Of a stretch of DNA of 64,000 bases, positions 11,856 through 24,054 are shown piece after piece. Position 1 is the stretch's first letter. The number at the start of each line of letters is the position of its first letter. Source of the stretch: Paramormyrops kingsleyae. Its lineage: Eukaryota; Chordata; Actinopteri; Osteoglossiformes; Mormyridae. The position numbers and the translations under genes were made by a program. The stretch spans positions 23,915,773-23,979,772 of the forward strand of contig NC_132804.1 in the NCBI RefSeq assembly GCF_048594095.1, in the 5' to 3' direction. Under the pieces are notes generated by a model. That model made no database searches, was not told the origin of the DNA, and saw nothing but the letters and a program-made list of their open reading frames with translations.

Positions 11856-14800
11856 TCAACGGCAGAAATGGTTCTTATTGAGTAGTTCAGTGGTCACAAT
11901 ATCTTCATATTATGAAAAAATGTTTTGGGAGTGAAGATGAGCGCAAACCTCGGTGTGGAGCCAAGAAGAACTGGCTGTGGGTGTCAGAGGCCATGCCCAG
12001 GATTTAGCAGCAGCTGTCCTCTGGCCCTGTACCTCCTCCGCTGGCTATTAGATGGGAGGATAGGGCTGGAGATGTTTGAGCTGATGTGTCAGATTGGGCC
12101 ACACGCTCTGGATCGTCATCAAGCAGCGAGCGGTTCCTGGTGTTAATTTCCTCCTGGATGGAAGCATCAATGGGGAGGAAAAAATCCAACGCTACACTCT
12201 TTCTTAATAATCTGCACTATGAATAATTTATGTGATTAATCCCCTATTACACATGTTTTGGACAGAGGAGATTTCCATTGTGAATGCTGACTAAATGCAT
12301 TAATGCTCTTAGAGAACTGAAGCGATTGCGTGGAAGTGCTGTCATTTATTGGTTTAGCGCTCATGCTTTTACGACGTTCCCCACGTTGACGGTTTCCCTG
12401 CCACATTGTTTGTGGCACTGACATTGGAGCCTTCCTTGCCAGGGGGCGGAGCAGAAGCGGAAGCGAGGCGGCAGGACGGGAGCGATTCCGTGGAAGCATC
12501 TTTTGCCTGTCTTGCTTGCTTTGCTATGTCTGCCTGAGGCTTAACGATGAGGATTTTGGCAAGCTTTATTTTACAAAAAAGAAATACACTGGTATTCTGT
12601 TTGATTAAATAAGCGCCCTGCGTTTTAATATGCAGTAGTAACTTTGCAGGTAGATGAGTATATTCTGTAAGTGTGCAGATGGATGTGAACCTGAAAGAAA
12701 GATCTGGAAGGTCGCCCGGGCGTGACTGCTATAGCATGGCAGTGGCTGTCAGAAGACTTAAGGCCTGCAACATGAACAGGAGCTGACAAGCAACTGATAA
12801 AACAGATATAGAAAGGGCAGGTAGCGGAGTGGTCTGAAATAAATAATTTTTAGAGAGTCACTGTTTCATCATTCCCGCTCCCTGTCGTCTCTGAGTCACT
12901 CTTTCTACCAAAGCGCCCCCCCCCCATTCAGTTTCCCTATCTTTAGTAAGACGAGAGGCAGCTGTGACAGCTTTTCTTTGAGCTACAGGTTTGGGAAGAC
13001 GTGGAGGACAATCGAGGAACCAGAATCTGTGCAGGAGACGAAATGGTCTGTCTTCACATCATCTCACATTACTGATTCAACCAAGTCTTTTGGTGATCAT
13101 TAAAGGGACTGGCTGGAGTCCTCCTATGAAGTTAACTGGCCCGTGCTGCCCATAAGCACTGCAGTGGTGGTCTTTAGCAGTAGCTCCAATGCCAGGTTCA
13201 GTTTGACACTTTCACGGCTTTGGCACCATCTGCATGAGGAAGCAGCTGGTCATTGAGAAGAGAAGCTGATTCCATGGGGTTAAGTCCGCCTCAGTTGTTG
13301 GTCGGTGGAGTCATGTTCTTTTTAAAGACCGTCAGCACCTGCAGCGTGGTAGCTTCCTGTGTTTTTGATGCTCTCACTGAGCCCCCCCCCCCCGCCTTTG
13401 CTGTTCCGTCTCCCACACGCTCTCAAGCACAGTTGTCCGTTTGGACGAAACCTGAATTGCACAGTCGGCCGTCAGCTGTCGGGGGCTGGGGAAGCAATGA
13501 GGTCTTTCTTTAATGGATAGCTGGTCTGCATTGACCACCAACTCTGAAGCTGAATGCATTTATCCATGCATCCCGGACTGATTCATTGTTAGAATGGAGT
13601 CTGTCCCTGGAAGCGCAGGACAAGAGGCAGAGGAGAAGACCGCATGCCAGCACATTGCAATTCTTATGCGACATGCTAATGCTATGTCAGTACAATCTCG
13701 GTCTGATCTCTTCAGCTTTACCACCCTCCAGTGACCGGCTGTGCCGAGTTGGCCTATTCTCTTTGCTTTATAGATGTCTCTCTATTACAATACAATGTAC
13801 TCATATCTGCAGCACAGGGGATTGATTTTGAAATGAAATTCCCCTCCCATGTTCATACATTACAACCTTTTTGTTTTCATTTCTATGGTGTACGCAGAGA
13901 TTGGCTTTCGATTAAATCTGTATCCAGGAAGGTGTCTGCTCTCTGCAGACAAAATGAGGAGTGGCACCACCGTTTGAGCTCGCGCATGCACCAACGCATT
14001 TCTTGCATCCTCAGAGAGCCAGGTACAGCGGCTGTTGTTCACTCCTGCTTCAAATGCACTCCCTGCATATGATTGCACATCGCGCGGATGAGAGCAGAGC
14101 CTCCTACTCACACCTCCCTGACCATCCATTCCCGGTTGTTCTGACTGCAGAGTGAACCAAAATGAAAGCCTCTGCAACTCAGAAACAGGTTTCTCTGGAT
14201 GACGGGAACTCAAAGATGGAGGGTATGGTGTGGGTGAGGCACGACCCCCCATTTGAGCTAGAAAAAAATTCTGAGGTTACAGTTTAGTGCTGGGATCCCT
14301 GCAGTTTGCTGATGCTGGAATATGTTCTGCATGTTCCATGGATTCCGCATAGCACTCCGCCCCGCCTGTGTTCCCGGGGTGTGCAGTGTGTGTGTGTGCA
14401 GTGGCATGCTAGCGCTGCCCACTGCATCCCAGTGTGAGAGGTCTGCTGGCCGCACTGACTTTGATAGAGGCAAAGGAGCTGACCTGCTTAAAGCCAACAA
14501 ATCCTGTGAAATAGTGTGAAACATGCAAAAATGAACGGTCCGAGGAGCAGGGAGAGGTAAAAAAAACAAAGAAAAAGGCTGGAATGATAAACTGGAAAGT
14601 AAAGGAATGTCTTTGTTTTCCCTGCAGTTAAAAAGTAAAAAAAAACAGAAGGGCTCTCTACTGATTTTTGAATGTTGCTAAGCAACTGGTGTTGCGAGCG
14701 GTAACCATGAAGCCTTGGAGACACGCGAGCTGAGGACATGTCCAGGTGACCAGTCTGTTCCTCTGCTACATTTCCCTGGTCCTGCAGCCTGCTTTTTGCT

Positions 14801-14897
14801 TTAAATCCAAACCACTCAGTTTTCGGGGGTTTCGGAACAGCTAATGTCTGCTTTTTCGGGTTGGGGAGGAATTCACTAGATCTGTTTAATTCAAGTC

Positions 14898-15060
14898 ATC
14901 CATCCTTCTTACTTAAATGTTTGCCAGTTGCGTTGAACCTGAAGCTTATCCCAGGAAGTGTGGTGCATGACACATGGGTCTCCCTGGATGGGACGCCAAT
15001 CCGTAGAAGGGCACCGACTAACACATAATCACCCATTATGTGCAATTTAGAGATGATAAT
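14898..15060 (-). repeat. R1 repeat copy, partial
   Basis: CATCCATCCTTCTTACTTAA begins it, then AAGCTTATCCCAGGAAG, CTGGATGGGACGCCAATCCG, GGGCACC and GTGCAATTTAGAGATG. The distal half with GGGAGAACATG is absent. Confidence 0.65.
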
Positions 15061-18000
15061 TTGCCCTTTGAAATTTGACCCTTGTGTGGTAGAATCACAT
15101 TAGATTGAAACAGCTTGTAAATCACCCAGAAATGTGCACATTCTCTAAAAAAATAGCTGCCGAATGCTGTTACCCTATCAGTTCTCCTCAGGGGGGAGAG
15201 TAATTGCTGATGAGGTTTTTTTGTTTGAGATAATTAAGAGATGAGAAACTCTTCACCCAGAAACAACCCATGTTTTAACTGGCATTCTGGCTGCCATTTT
15301 TCTGGCTTCAGGAACTGTGCTCTTGCCCCCCAGCTCTCCTCTGTTTGTGTCTATCTCTCCTCCTCCTGTGGCTTCCTCCCTTCATCAGCTACTGCTTTTT
15401 TGATCCCATTTGCCAGTCTTGTTATATAACAACAATGCTTGCCATTTGTATCAGCACAAGTGCACAGGAACATAGAATCTTGCATAAACTGTCTTGCACT
15501 CTCTCAGGAGCTCTGGAGCAGTAAGGCCTTCGCTCTACAGCCCAACAGTGATGTCACTCCACTGCCAGCTGTGGGATCTGAATCTGCTTGACACAGACTC
15601 AAAGATCCACACACCACTGCATTTTGTAACTTGCTACCACAGGTTAAAGCCTTTTTCCACTCATTTTGATGCAACATTGATCTAGCTTTTCAGTATGATG
15701 GGATCTTTAGCAGCAACCATCCATCCAGATATGATCGGATTTTTCACCAGCTGCCGTCGATCCAGGTATTCAGTCCAAGTTTGATTGGATCTGTACCAGC
15801 ACCATCGTGCCAGTGTCCCCTTGTGAATTTGAGGTCCAGTGACCTTCCAGTCAGGGGCACAGGTTCCTGACCTGGAGTGCCAAACACCACCTGCACTGTA
15901 GTACCCTCATCTTTTCAGGTTCCCTCTGTGGTCTTCCGCTGCTCTCTCTTCCTTTCTGTGGCTTCTGGCTGTTTCACTGTTTTTCCTTACTGTCTTACGT
16001 GCATAGTAGCTAATCCTTTTCAAGAAAAGACAGCCTGAAGGACCTGAGTTTTATGGGTCCGCAAGCAGTTTCCCAGTTGCTTTGTGGCTGTCGTGTCCAC
16101 TACTGTATGTTCACCACTATGGCTTAAAGAGATCACAAGTCAAAGCTGTTCTCCACAAATCCCATTTTCCTCCTAATCACATTCTGCAGGTCTCAACCAC
16201 ACAACCAAAATGCCATTGTAGAATTACCCATTAAACTCCTCAGTAGATTCTGACTGCCAGCAGACAAACACCTACAATAATCTCTGCCTCATACCATTAG
16301 TCCAAACGAGCCTCACCCAAAAGGTTCTTACTTCTTACACACTAAGCCAGTACTAGAGATCTGCAGTCCCACCTTAGTCTTTGGTGGGTAGTTTTCCATC
16401 AGTCAGATAACCACTGATGCAATCCTTGCTGTTGTATTGCTGAGAAAAGTACTTGAATTGTTGAGTTTACCCAATTAAAGCATTCTAGCCAAAGGCCTGT
16501 GTATGTTTTAATTCCAGCTGAAGTCTCAATCATTAGACTTGTTTTAATCCCGGCTGATTTAAAGTATTTCAACTTTTCGGTCAGTATTTTCCTGGAGATA
16601 TTTTTGTATAAGTGTTTGAATTTGCAAGGATGATTAGTATATTTTTTTTTTAAAAATGCATGCGGTAATTGTACAAGCAGGCAGAGCCGCTCGATGTCTG
16701 GATTAGGAGTGGGAACTGGCTTCGCTCTTCTTTTTTTTTATTGGGCATGTTTTCCATTTCTGCTGTTTCAGGAGTGAGATTGACACAAGCAGCACTGGCA
16801 GATGAAAACAAAAGAAATATGATATCAAGTGCAAATAGAAAACTCATTTACATGTGGGCTTCAGAGGGCTGGACTCTTAGGCAACAATGTAAGTCTCCAA
16901 GGAGCGGGATGGAAGAACGATGGGCAGTGCAACACAAAATAATAATTACCTAATTAATGGGTGCAAATGATTTATACAGATTTGTTTAAACATATAATAA
17001 CATGCAGTTTGTGCTCTTCCATGCTCAAGGGTACAACAGCGGGTCTCTCCTGAGACTTGAGCTGACAACTCATTATTCATACGTCCAATTGCTACACTGT
17101 CTGCTGGCATGATTACTTCCTCTTAAAATAAAAGCACAATGGATTCCTGCCCGTCTGCCCTGTCTGGTTTAGGAGTAACAATCTGTCTGGCTCTAGCTGG
17201 ATTTTCACCATATAGGAGAGCAGACCTCAAGATCAGCCATGATTGCTTCTGGCAGCCATTATAATAAACACTGCCTGCATTCGTTTTTATTTGTTTTCAT
17301 TCCATTAGATTAACTTCAGACCAGCTGCGGCACGCTCCCTGCACCAGTGCTACTTGGCCTGTGAACTCGCAATATGACTTTTCTCCAAAAACGTAATGGT
17401 GAAAGGGACTTAATGGTGACTTTAACCTCTTAATGCATGGTGGAGTTGGCAGACATTGTTAGTAATGGTCCAGTTTCCAGTGTAACACTTTTCAGGCTTT
17501 AATCCCGAAAGCGCAGTCTTTAAGAGAAAACTCTAGCTTGTCTTATTCTCACCCAAGCAGGGAGTTTTTTGTTTGTTGAAGAGTTTAATAGAAGACTGAT
17601 GTCATAAGGGTGTGGTGCTTAAAACTAATTTTACTGTTTATTACAAAATTGGCTTTATACTGTATCTGAGGTATTAGCATTGATCTCTGAGCATGTCTGG
17701 TTAGAGGATTTAGATTTGTGTATGTTTTCTTAATGACGTGTCTGTGAGAAATAGCCCTTGGATTTTGTACGATTTGAGGCAGATCTTCAGGGCCATGCAG
17801 AGATTTTTGAAGGGAAGGTTCTCAAAGGTAAATAAAAAAACAATCAAGCAGCCATCCTCATATGTGTGGATATTGTGCTAAAGCAACAAAACTCCAGAAT
17901 TATGAATATATTAATTATAATTGTCGGCACTTTAAATAGCCTCGGCACTTACAGCTCCATCCCTCCACATCTGCTTTGATGATGTTGAGAGGATGGCCAA

Positions 18001-18248
18001 GTCGCTGGGCCTCAGGATGGCTGGCAGGTCTTGTGCCCGTACCTGATCTGTAGGGACCCACGGGCATCACCTGCAAGGCCGACGACAGGTGGCTCCCGTA
18101 TTTTGGCGATGCAGTGGGAGAAGGTGCTCGTCTGCTGTAAAAGAAAATGAGAGTAGTCTGTGTCTGTGCGCCTGTGTGCATGGAAGGACCATGGTGAGGA
18201 GAAAGGAGAGCTATGGCACTGCTGATGATGGAGGTGGTAGTGGTGGCT

Positions 18249-18270
18249 GGGGGGGGGGGGGGGGGGGGGG
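18249..18270 (+). repeat. G-run of 22
   Basis: This is an uninterrupted G homopolymer on the + (dock3 sense) strand in a G/T-rich stretch. It is one of nine runs of 16 or more in the window and could form a G-quadruplex in the DNA or the intron RNA. Exact length is uncertain because homopolymers are error-prone in sequencing. Confidence 0.85.
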
Positions 18271-18977
18271 ACTGGCATCTCGTCCGACCAATGGTGTCGT
18301 CCCCCGGCTCTCGGCAGCTCTGCTTCTGACACGACGGGGGAGGGCTGGTGAAAAGCTTCATGCGATGGTAGTTAGGTAACTACACTACATAGATAGTGGG
18401 AAAAAGGGAAAAAAAAATGAAAAAGGAGTTTAGAAGAGAGAAGCGTCGTGAGCGACTGAGACAGACTGAGCATAATATTTGCCGTTCGAGCCTGAAACTG
18501 GAGGGACCTACAACAACATAAGAGAGGGTGCTTATTTACATACTGTTAGTGGGGGTTTGTGGAGGAATATCCTAACTGGGAAGACTGGTGCTGGAGGAGG
18601 GGGTGGGCGGGGGGGAGGGGGGTGATGTGGGGAAGAGGTCCATAGCCAGCGGAAGTGGAGGAGAACACGAGGGGTGTTTGAGCTGTTATTGACACACATC
18701 AGCTGGTGAGCTCATGTTTGCAGGCATGCTGCTGGAATGTTCTGAGACGGAAACGAGGAGCTGGTCAGTCTGAATCGGTAAGTAGCTCGGGCTGATTCTG
18801 AGGGGCAGGCTTCTTGACTGGAGGGGGGAGGTTCATACCGTCTGGCCTTACCTTCATCCTTAGGCCTTAAGGTTTGCAAAATTACAGATGACCAATGAGC
18901 CTTGCTGTTGAATTCTGCTTTTTTTATCTTTAAAAAAAAAAAGCCTCCCACAGTGCTATGGTTATAATCCTGTCCAC

Positions 18978-19001
18978 GGGGGGGGGGGGGGGGGGGGGGG
19001 G
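18978..19001 (+). repeat. G-run of 24, the longest in the window
   Basis: The run is followed by TTT and a further G6. It lies 707 bp after the 22-G run at 18249. Between them, 18600-18620 is also strongly G-rich. The length should be treated as approximate. Confidence 0.85.
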
Positions 19002-19628
19002 TTTGGGGGGAGTTATGGGGTTATCGGTAACTAGAATGTATCGACTTTATCCATTGTGGCTGATCCTTTCTTATATGATGTTTTCTGGAAGCGTTGCTGC
19101 TGTCAGTGAGTCACGCATTTGGAAACATTCGAAGTGCTTCCTTTGACTCATTGCGTCGTATTGCCTCGGAGGTCTATGGCCGGAGTATCAATACACACAT
19201 TTAAAAATGTATATTTTTGCATGGGGAAGCTGAGTATTAAAATGAACCACTGCCTTTTGCTTGCTTAAAAAATGACATTTGTGTTTGTATCGCAGTTTGA
19301 CAAACTGTTCAGTAGTGCGTCGACCGTGGCACGGAAGGCTTCAAGGCCCCCAGGTGTGTGCAGAACATATAAATAGAAGCTCTGGGAAGGGAGGAGGTGC
19401 AGGATCCAGCAACAGGTGCACCCGTTTGCAGGTTCAAGACCCTGCTGAGACGTAGAATAGTACTAATAAAATGAATAGCTGCAGAATTTTTTAAAATAAA
19501 CCAAAATCAACAATTTATGATAATGTATATCTGGAAAGTTCAATGTTTCTTAAACATTCTCTGCCTGTGATTCTGTGATTTTTGTACTCCGGATTTTATA
19601 TAATAGTTTTAATATTCAGCTTTTTTGG

Positions 19629-19728
19629 CATCCCGTCCTCTGCCTTGTTCCTTGTGTTTACTGGGACACAGTCCAGGGTTGCAATGACTATGTTACTAAA
19701 TAAGCAGTTGCAGAAGATGGATGGATGT
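19629..19728 (+). repeat. R1 repeat 3' end with GATGG tail
   Basis: Only the tail half is present: CATCCCGTCCTCTGCCTTGT, then TACTGGGACACAGTCCAGGG, AATAAGCAGTTGCAGAAGAT and GGATGGATG. It is the sense-strand counterpart of the ATCC-tailed ends elsewhere. Confidence 0.7.
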
Positions 19729-22700
19729 ATTCTTTTATAGTCATACCACCAGTTGGTTTTGTTCTTGATGCTGGTTCTTCAGGGCATTTTTTGAAGTCAT
19801 TTATCCATTTTCGCCAGCCAGTGTGCGATTTCATTGGATGAGGCCATTCAGCGTCATATGTTCCCGCTCCCTTTAGGGAGGTCATGACTGGGCCATTTCT
19901 GAGAGCCGCAGTACTGGCTCACGAAATACATGTTACGGCATGTTTAGGAACCTTGGACCAATAAGGTTTTTGAACCATTGTGCTGTAAATATCTTTCCAG
20001 CAACACAACACAGTGAAGAGAGACTGAAGTTTCACTTATCTCTCTGTACTTGGCCTAATTCCAAGGGGGTGTTAAAAGGGCAAATGTAACATACCTGTGA
20101 CTAGTATATTGACTGCTAAGATACAGTCTGCATCCATAGCACTACCAGATGCCCTGAAGGGGGCACTGCTGCTGTGGAGGGACAATAAAACATTGACTAA
20201 GGCTTGACTTTGACTTCTGATAACAGTTTAGGTTTGAACTAGCATCTGTTTGAAGTGCTAGTCTCTGAATTCTGACATGCTTTAATTCATACCATAATAA
20301 TGGACTACCCAAAGCCCAGTGCTGTACAAGGACTGTTACCAATTCCTGTAGTACCCTCTGTTCTATAGTTTGTTGTTATTCAGATCTTGTCCAATATTTG
20401 GCTGATGATTGTCGTCAATGTGATTTTTACACTGATCAAGTTTGATTTTACACTGACCAGGTCTAAGGGAAAAGGATTTTATGTAAACGTAGGTATTTCT
20501 CAGTCTGAAACTGGGAGGAACATTTCACACCAACACCAAAGAGCCTTATGGGAAAGACCCAAATCACTGATACATTTCTTCATGTCATTGAAATCCCGTA
20601 GCAGCAGGTGGTATAGTAGTTAAGGACATGGGTCATTATGTGGTTTTATAGTCAGGAGAAGACTAGCTGGTGCGTTACATACGAATAAGGTACTTTTAGG
20701 CATGTCTCAGCTAACAGGAAAGTTTCCAAGCTAACATTATTTAGAGAACTTCCCAAAGCTGGCAGAGAAGGTTCTAACAGAAAAATTAATTGAAAGTTAT
20801 TTACACGTTTTACAATGGTTTTTAACAAAGGTTCTGTCAATATTAGCATGATAGCATTATCATCTGAACATCATTTAACATAATTATGGTTGAAAAGTAC
20901 TGTTTTATGATAAAAGTTTTAAAAGAGAGAAATATGTATATACTGTAAAAGCGCCTTCCAGCCTTGGACCCATGACCTTTGTAATGTACAGCTACAGTAC
21001 CACTCTAGCTCTCTCTTAGCCTGTTTCATTTTGTTATTCTTAGTTGTACTAGTTGTTGCAATAGTAGGAAAATATTCTGGTGGGGGAAAACTGGACACTT
21101 TGAACTTTCCATTCTTTAATTATAACATTCGGCAAATGTTCCCAAATCTAAAAACGGTAACCTGAGTAGTCACTAACTAACGTTTCTGGTATTAATTCAA
21201 CCAGTCAAAATGCTAAGCTATGTTAACTTGGACTGAATTTAATGGTAAACTTTTAAAAGGGTTTCAGAAATGAGGTTTTTCAGATTCCCCCCTACGCGAC
21301 TAAGATAAGCTAGTCGGGGGGTGTAAAAACCCACAAAGCATTTTAATCTTAAGCCCTGCTTTCTCTCATCCTGCCTTCACTCCATCTCTAATAATTATCG
21401 TAAGTGATGGGCATTACTCAGGATTAAGATGAATCTCCTGAGCAACCTAGTGCTCATTTCTCTTTGTCACCTGATTAGTAAGTAGTGGGAGATGGGAATG
21501 TTTTTTTCATTTAAGTGACGCGGGGCGGGGGCTGCTGACCGATGGCATTACGCCTCGTGTGGATTTGACAAGAAATGCCCAAATTGGGGCTATTGGTGGG
21601 AAACTTCGCCGGATCTGTAGTGTAGAGACACGAGGGCCAGTTCCTCATTTGAGACTTCTGGCTCTTGTAGGGGAAGCGGAATAATTTAGGGCTTTGAATA
21701 AACTCCAGTGGAGCAGCTTCAAATGCCCAGTGGCTGCGTCACACAGACCCTCAGAGAGGGGGAGACGTGCCGACGAGGAGAAAGTTCACGGGCAGCCTGT
21801 GCCAGCCAAAAAGCTGATGCAGAGGAAAGAAAAGGAGGCAAGGTGTGAAACCGGCAAGCCCCGTCCCACCTCAAGTTCATGCTTCCTGGGAAACACAGGT
21901 ATGTCATCCAGGTGGACACAGTCTTACCCTGTGCCTTTGGCAGAACTGTGTACATTCCCTGCCACCCTGCGCCGTGTGGGTACCAGAGCCGGTGGGCTGG
22001 CTGCTTGGGAACAGGCTGAGTATGTAGGTGCTGGGTGCCGATGTTGCTCACCAGGGTGCGTAGGGAGGTGGTGTGAGTCAGGACCAGGGGAGTAAGTGTG
22101 CACAGTTGCCTGTGCATTTGCTTGTGTGTGTGTGGAGAAGAGAGGAGGTTCCGCCCCCCCGATATCTCAAGAACGCTTTAAATCCGTTTATATCTCTCCA
22201 TCTCGCCTGCTTTCAGTCTGCTCTTTTGGAAGGTAATCCATACTGCGGCAATCTTCTTGAATTCCATATGACTCCTTCGGATCGCCTTATTCATGGATTG
22301 CTGTGCCTTAAATATATATCCGAAAGTGGTATTGAGTGGGATATTGAGTCAGACCTCGGACTTTCAATGCTGTTACACTGCGGAGCCAGTTCCTGACCCA
22401 CTGCATGTATGGAAGTGAGAGCTTCTGCACTGCCACAGTGACCTGCCCTTCACAAGTCTGACTCGTAAAACGTCGGCATGCCGTGATATATTTCCCGTCG
22501 GCTTTGGTTGGCGGTCTTACATGACCTAGCAAACATGGCAAAAACGAAAGACAGGCTTTCTCGTAAGCGGCCTCGTGGCTGTACCCATCTTCCCGAAATC
22601 GTCCGAGATCTATATGCACCATAAAACGCACACGAGCTGACGAGCGCTCGCATTAGTCATCGTCACCACTCGCTTCCAGCCCCAGAGACCCAGCCTTCCT

Positions 22701-22992
22701 CTCCTCCCGTTGATTACTGCCACATAGGTAGGAAATGCATAGATTTTTCTGGGCTGTCTAAGAAAACAACTACGGCCGTGTCAGCGATAATGATAAAACC
22801 CAGTGAGAATAAATGCCAAATCAATAATTAAAGGGATTAACCGGCTGGTGTGTGTTTGCCTGGCGAGGGGTGAATGAGTCATAGGTGCAGGCTGATGGGA
22901 CCATGGGATTGGGCCACTTTTTATCTTGCTCTCTATCTCTCAGCATGACAGTGTGCTATAAATGTACATCACTGAGGTGGAGGCAGTTGTGT

Positions 22993-23009
22993 GGGGGGGG
23001 GGGGGGGGG
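22993..23009 (+). repeat. G-run of 17
   Basis: A G homopolymer after GTTGTGT, on the + strand of the large intron. No other motif is associated with it. Confidence 0.85.
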
Positions 23010-24034
23010 TTTAGTAATCCAAAGTCTCACCTTTCTTCTTCCAGCGTCTCTAGCCATAGCTTAGTCCTCAATCCCGTGCTGCTGCATTATGGGTCAAAGA
23101 CATGGCCAGTGACTGTGTGAGCCGTTCTCCCTGTGCTGTCTTTTGAACATTTTCGGTGGCACCCTGTGTCTTTTGTGTTTTGAATGTTTTCATGAACATC
23201 GACGCAAAGACGTCATCGCTAACTGGAGATCTTCTCTTTTTGGAGGAGAGGTGGCTCCCTCACCTCTTCCTTCTGCTTTTTGCTGCCTCCACTCACACCT
23301 GCAGACGCCTCTGAATGTGCCTCAGTGGCTCCACGTTGGACCTGGGGATTTCCTGGGGTGCCTGTGTCTCAGCCAGAGTCACGTGTCACCGTCTTCTCCA
23401 GATGCTCACGTGCAGAGTACCCTGTAGCTGTTACCAAAATTCACAGCCTTAGCCTTGATTTCAGGCCGGAGAAATGTTGCTGGTGCATTGTTTTTTTTTG
23501 TTTTTTTTTTCAGCTTTGGACTGATATCTATCACTTGAAGTGTCAGAGAAGCTGTAGTATCGAACAAACCAATATGAGGTTAGGGTGATCTGCAGGAACG
23601 ACAAAGCTGGGGGCTAAATGGGTAGGCGAGACGCAGGACTATCTTTCTCATCGGTGGGAACCCCAGTGTTACTGTGCCAGAGGAAGGTACTGAGGTAGGA
23701 GATGGTGCTGATGAAGATGATAAACCAAAACTGCGTTCTCCTCTGTGGAGAATGTGGCACACTCTCATGGTGGAACCTGAGCTGATTTTCTAACTCATCG
23801 CTAGTCACACCCACTGGTTTCACTGAATGCTCAGTGATCAGTGATTCAGGTTCAGCTGCTTGGGAATGAGCACAGGGTGATAATCGCCCTGCTCGATCTA
23901 TAATAGATGAGCTAGAGAGCCCACTGACACGTTCTGCAGGAGCCATCGTGCAGCCATGATGTCAAAGTGATGACATTTCCTTCCCAGATGGACAACTGAC
24001 TTTTGAGCTTCGCTTTCTCAGATGTTTGTAATAT

Positions 24035-24054
24035 GGGGGGGGGGGGGGGGGGGG
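24035..24054 (+). repeat. G-run of 20
   Basis: A G homopolymer between TAATAT and ACCAGAAG in otherwise balanced sequence, about 1 kb downstream of the run at 22993. Confidence 0.85.

Noticed and set aside
13860..14252. 130-codon minus frame
   Set aside because: No motif, no splice-linked neighbour and no conserved pattern. It is intronic sequence.
17915..18361. 148-codon minus frame with poly-Pro
   Set aside because: It is the translation of the 22-G run and G-rich surround, with no family motif or splice support.
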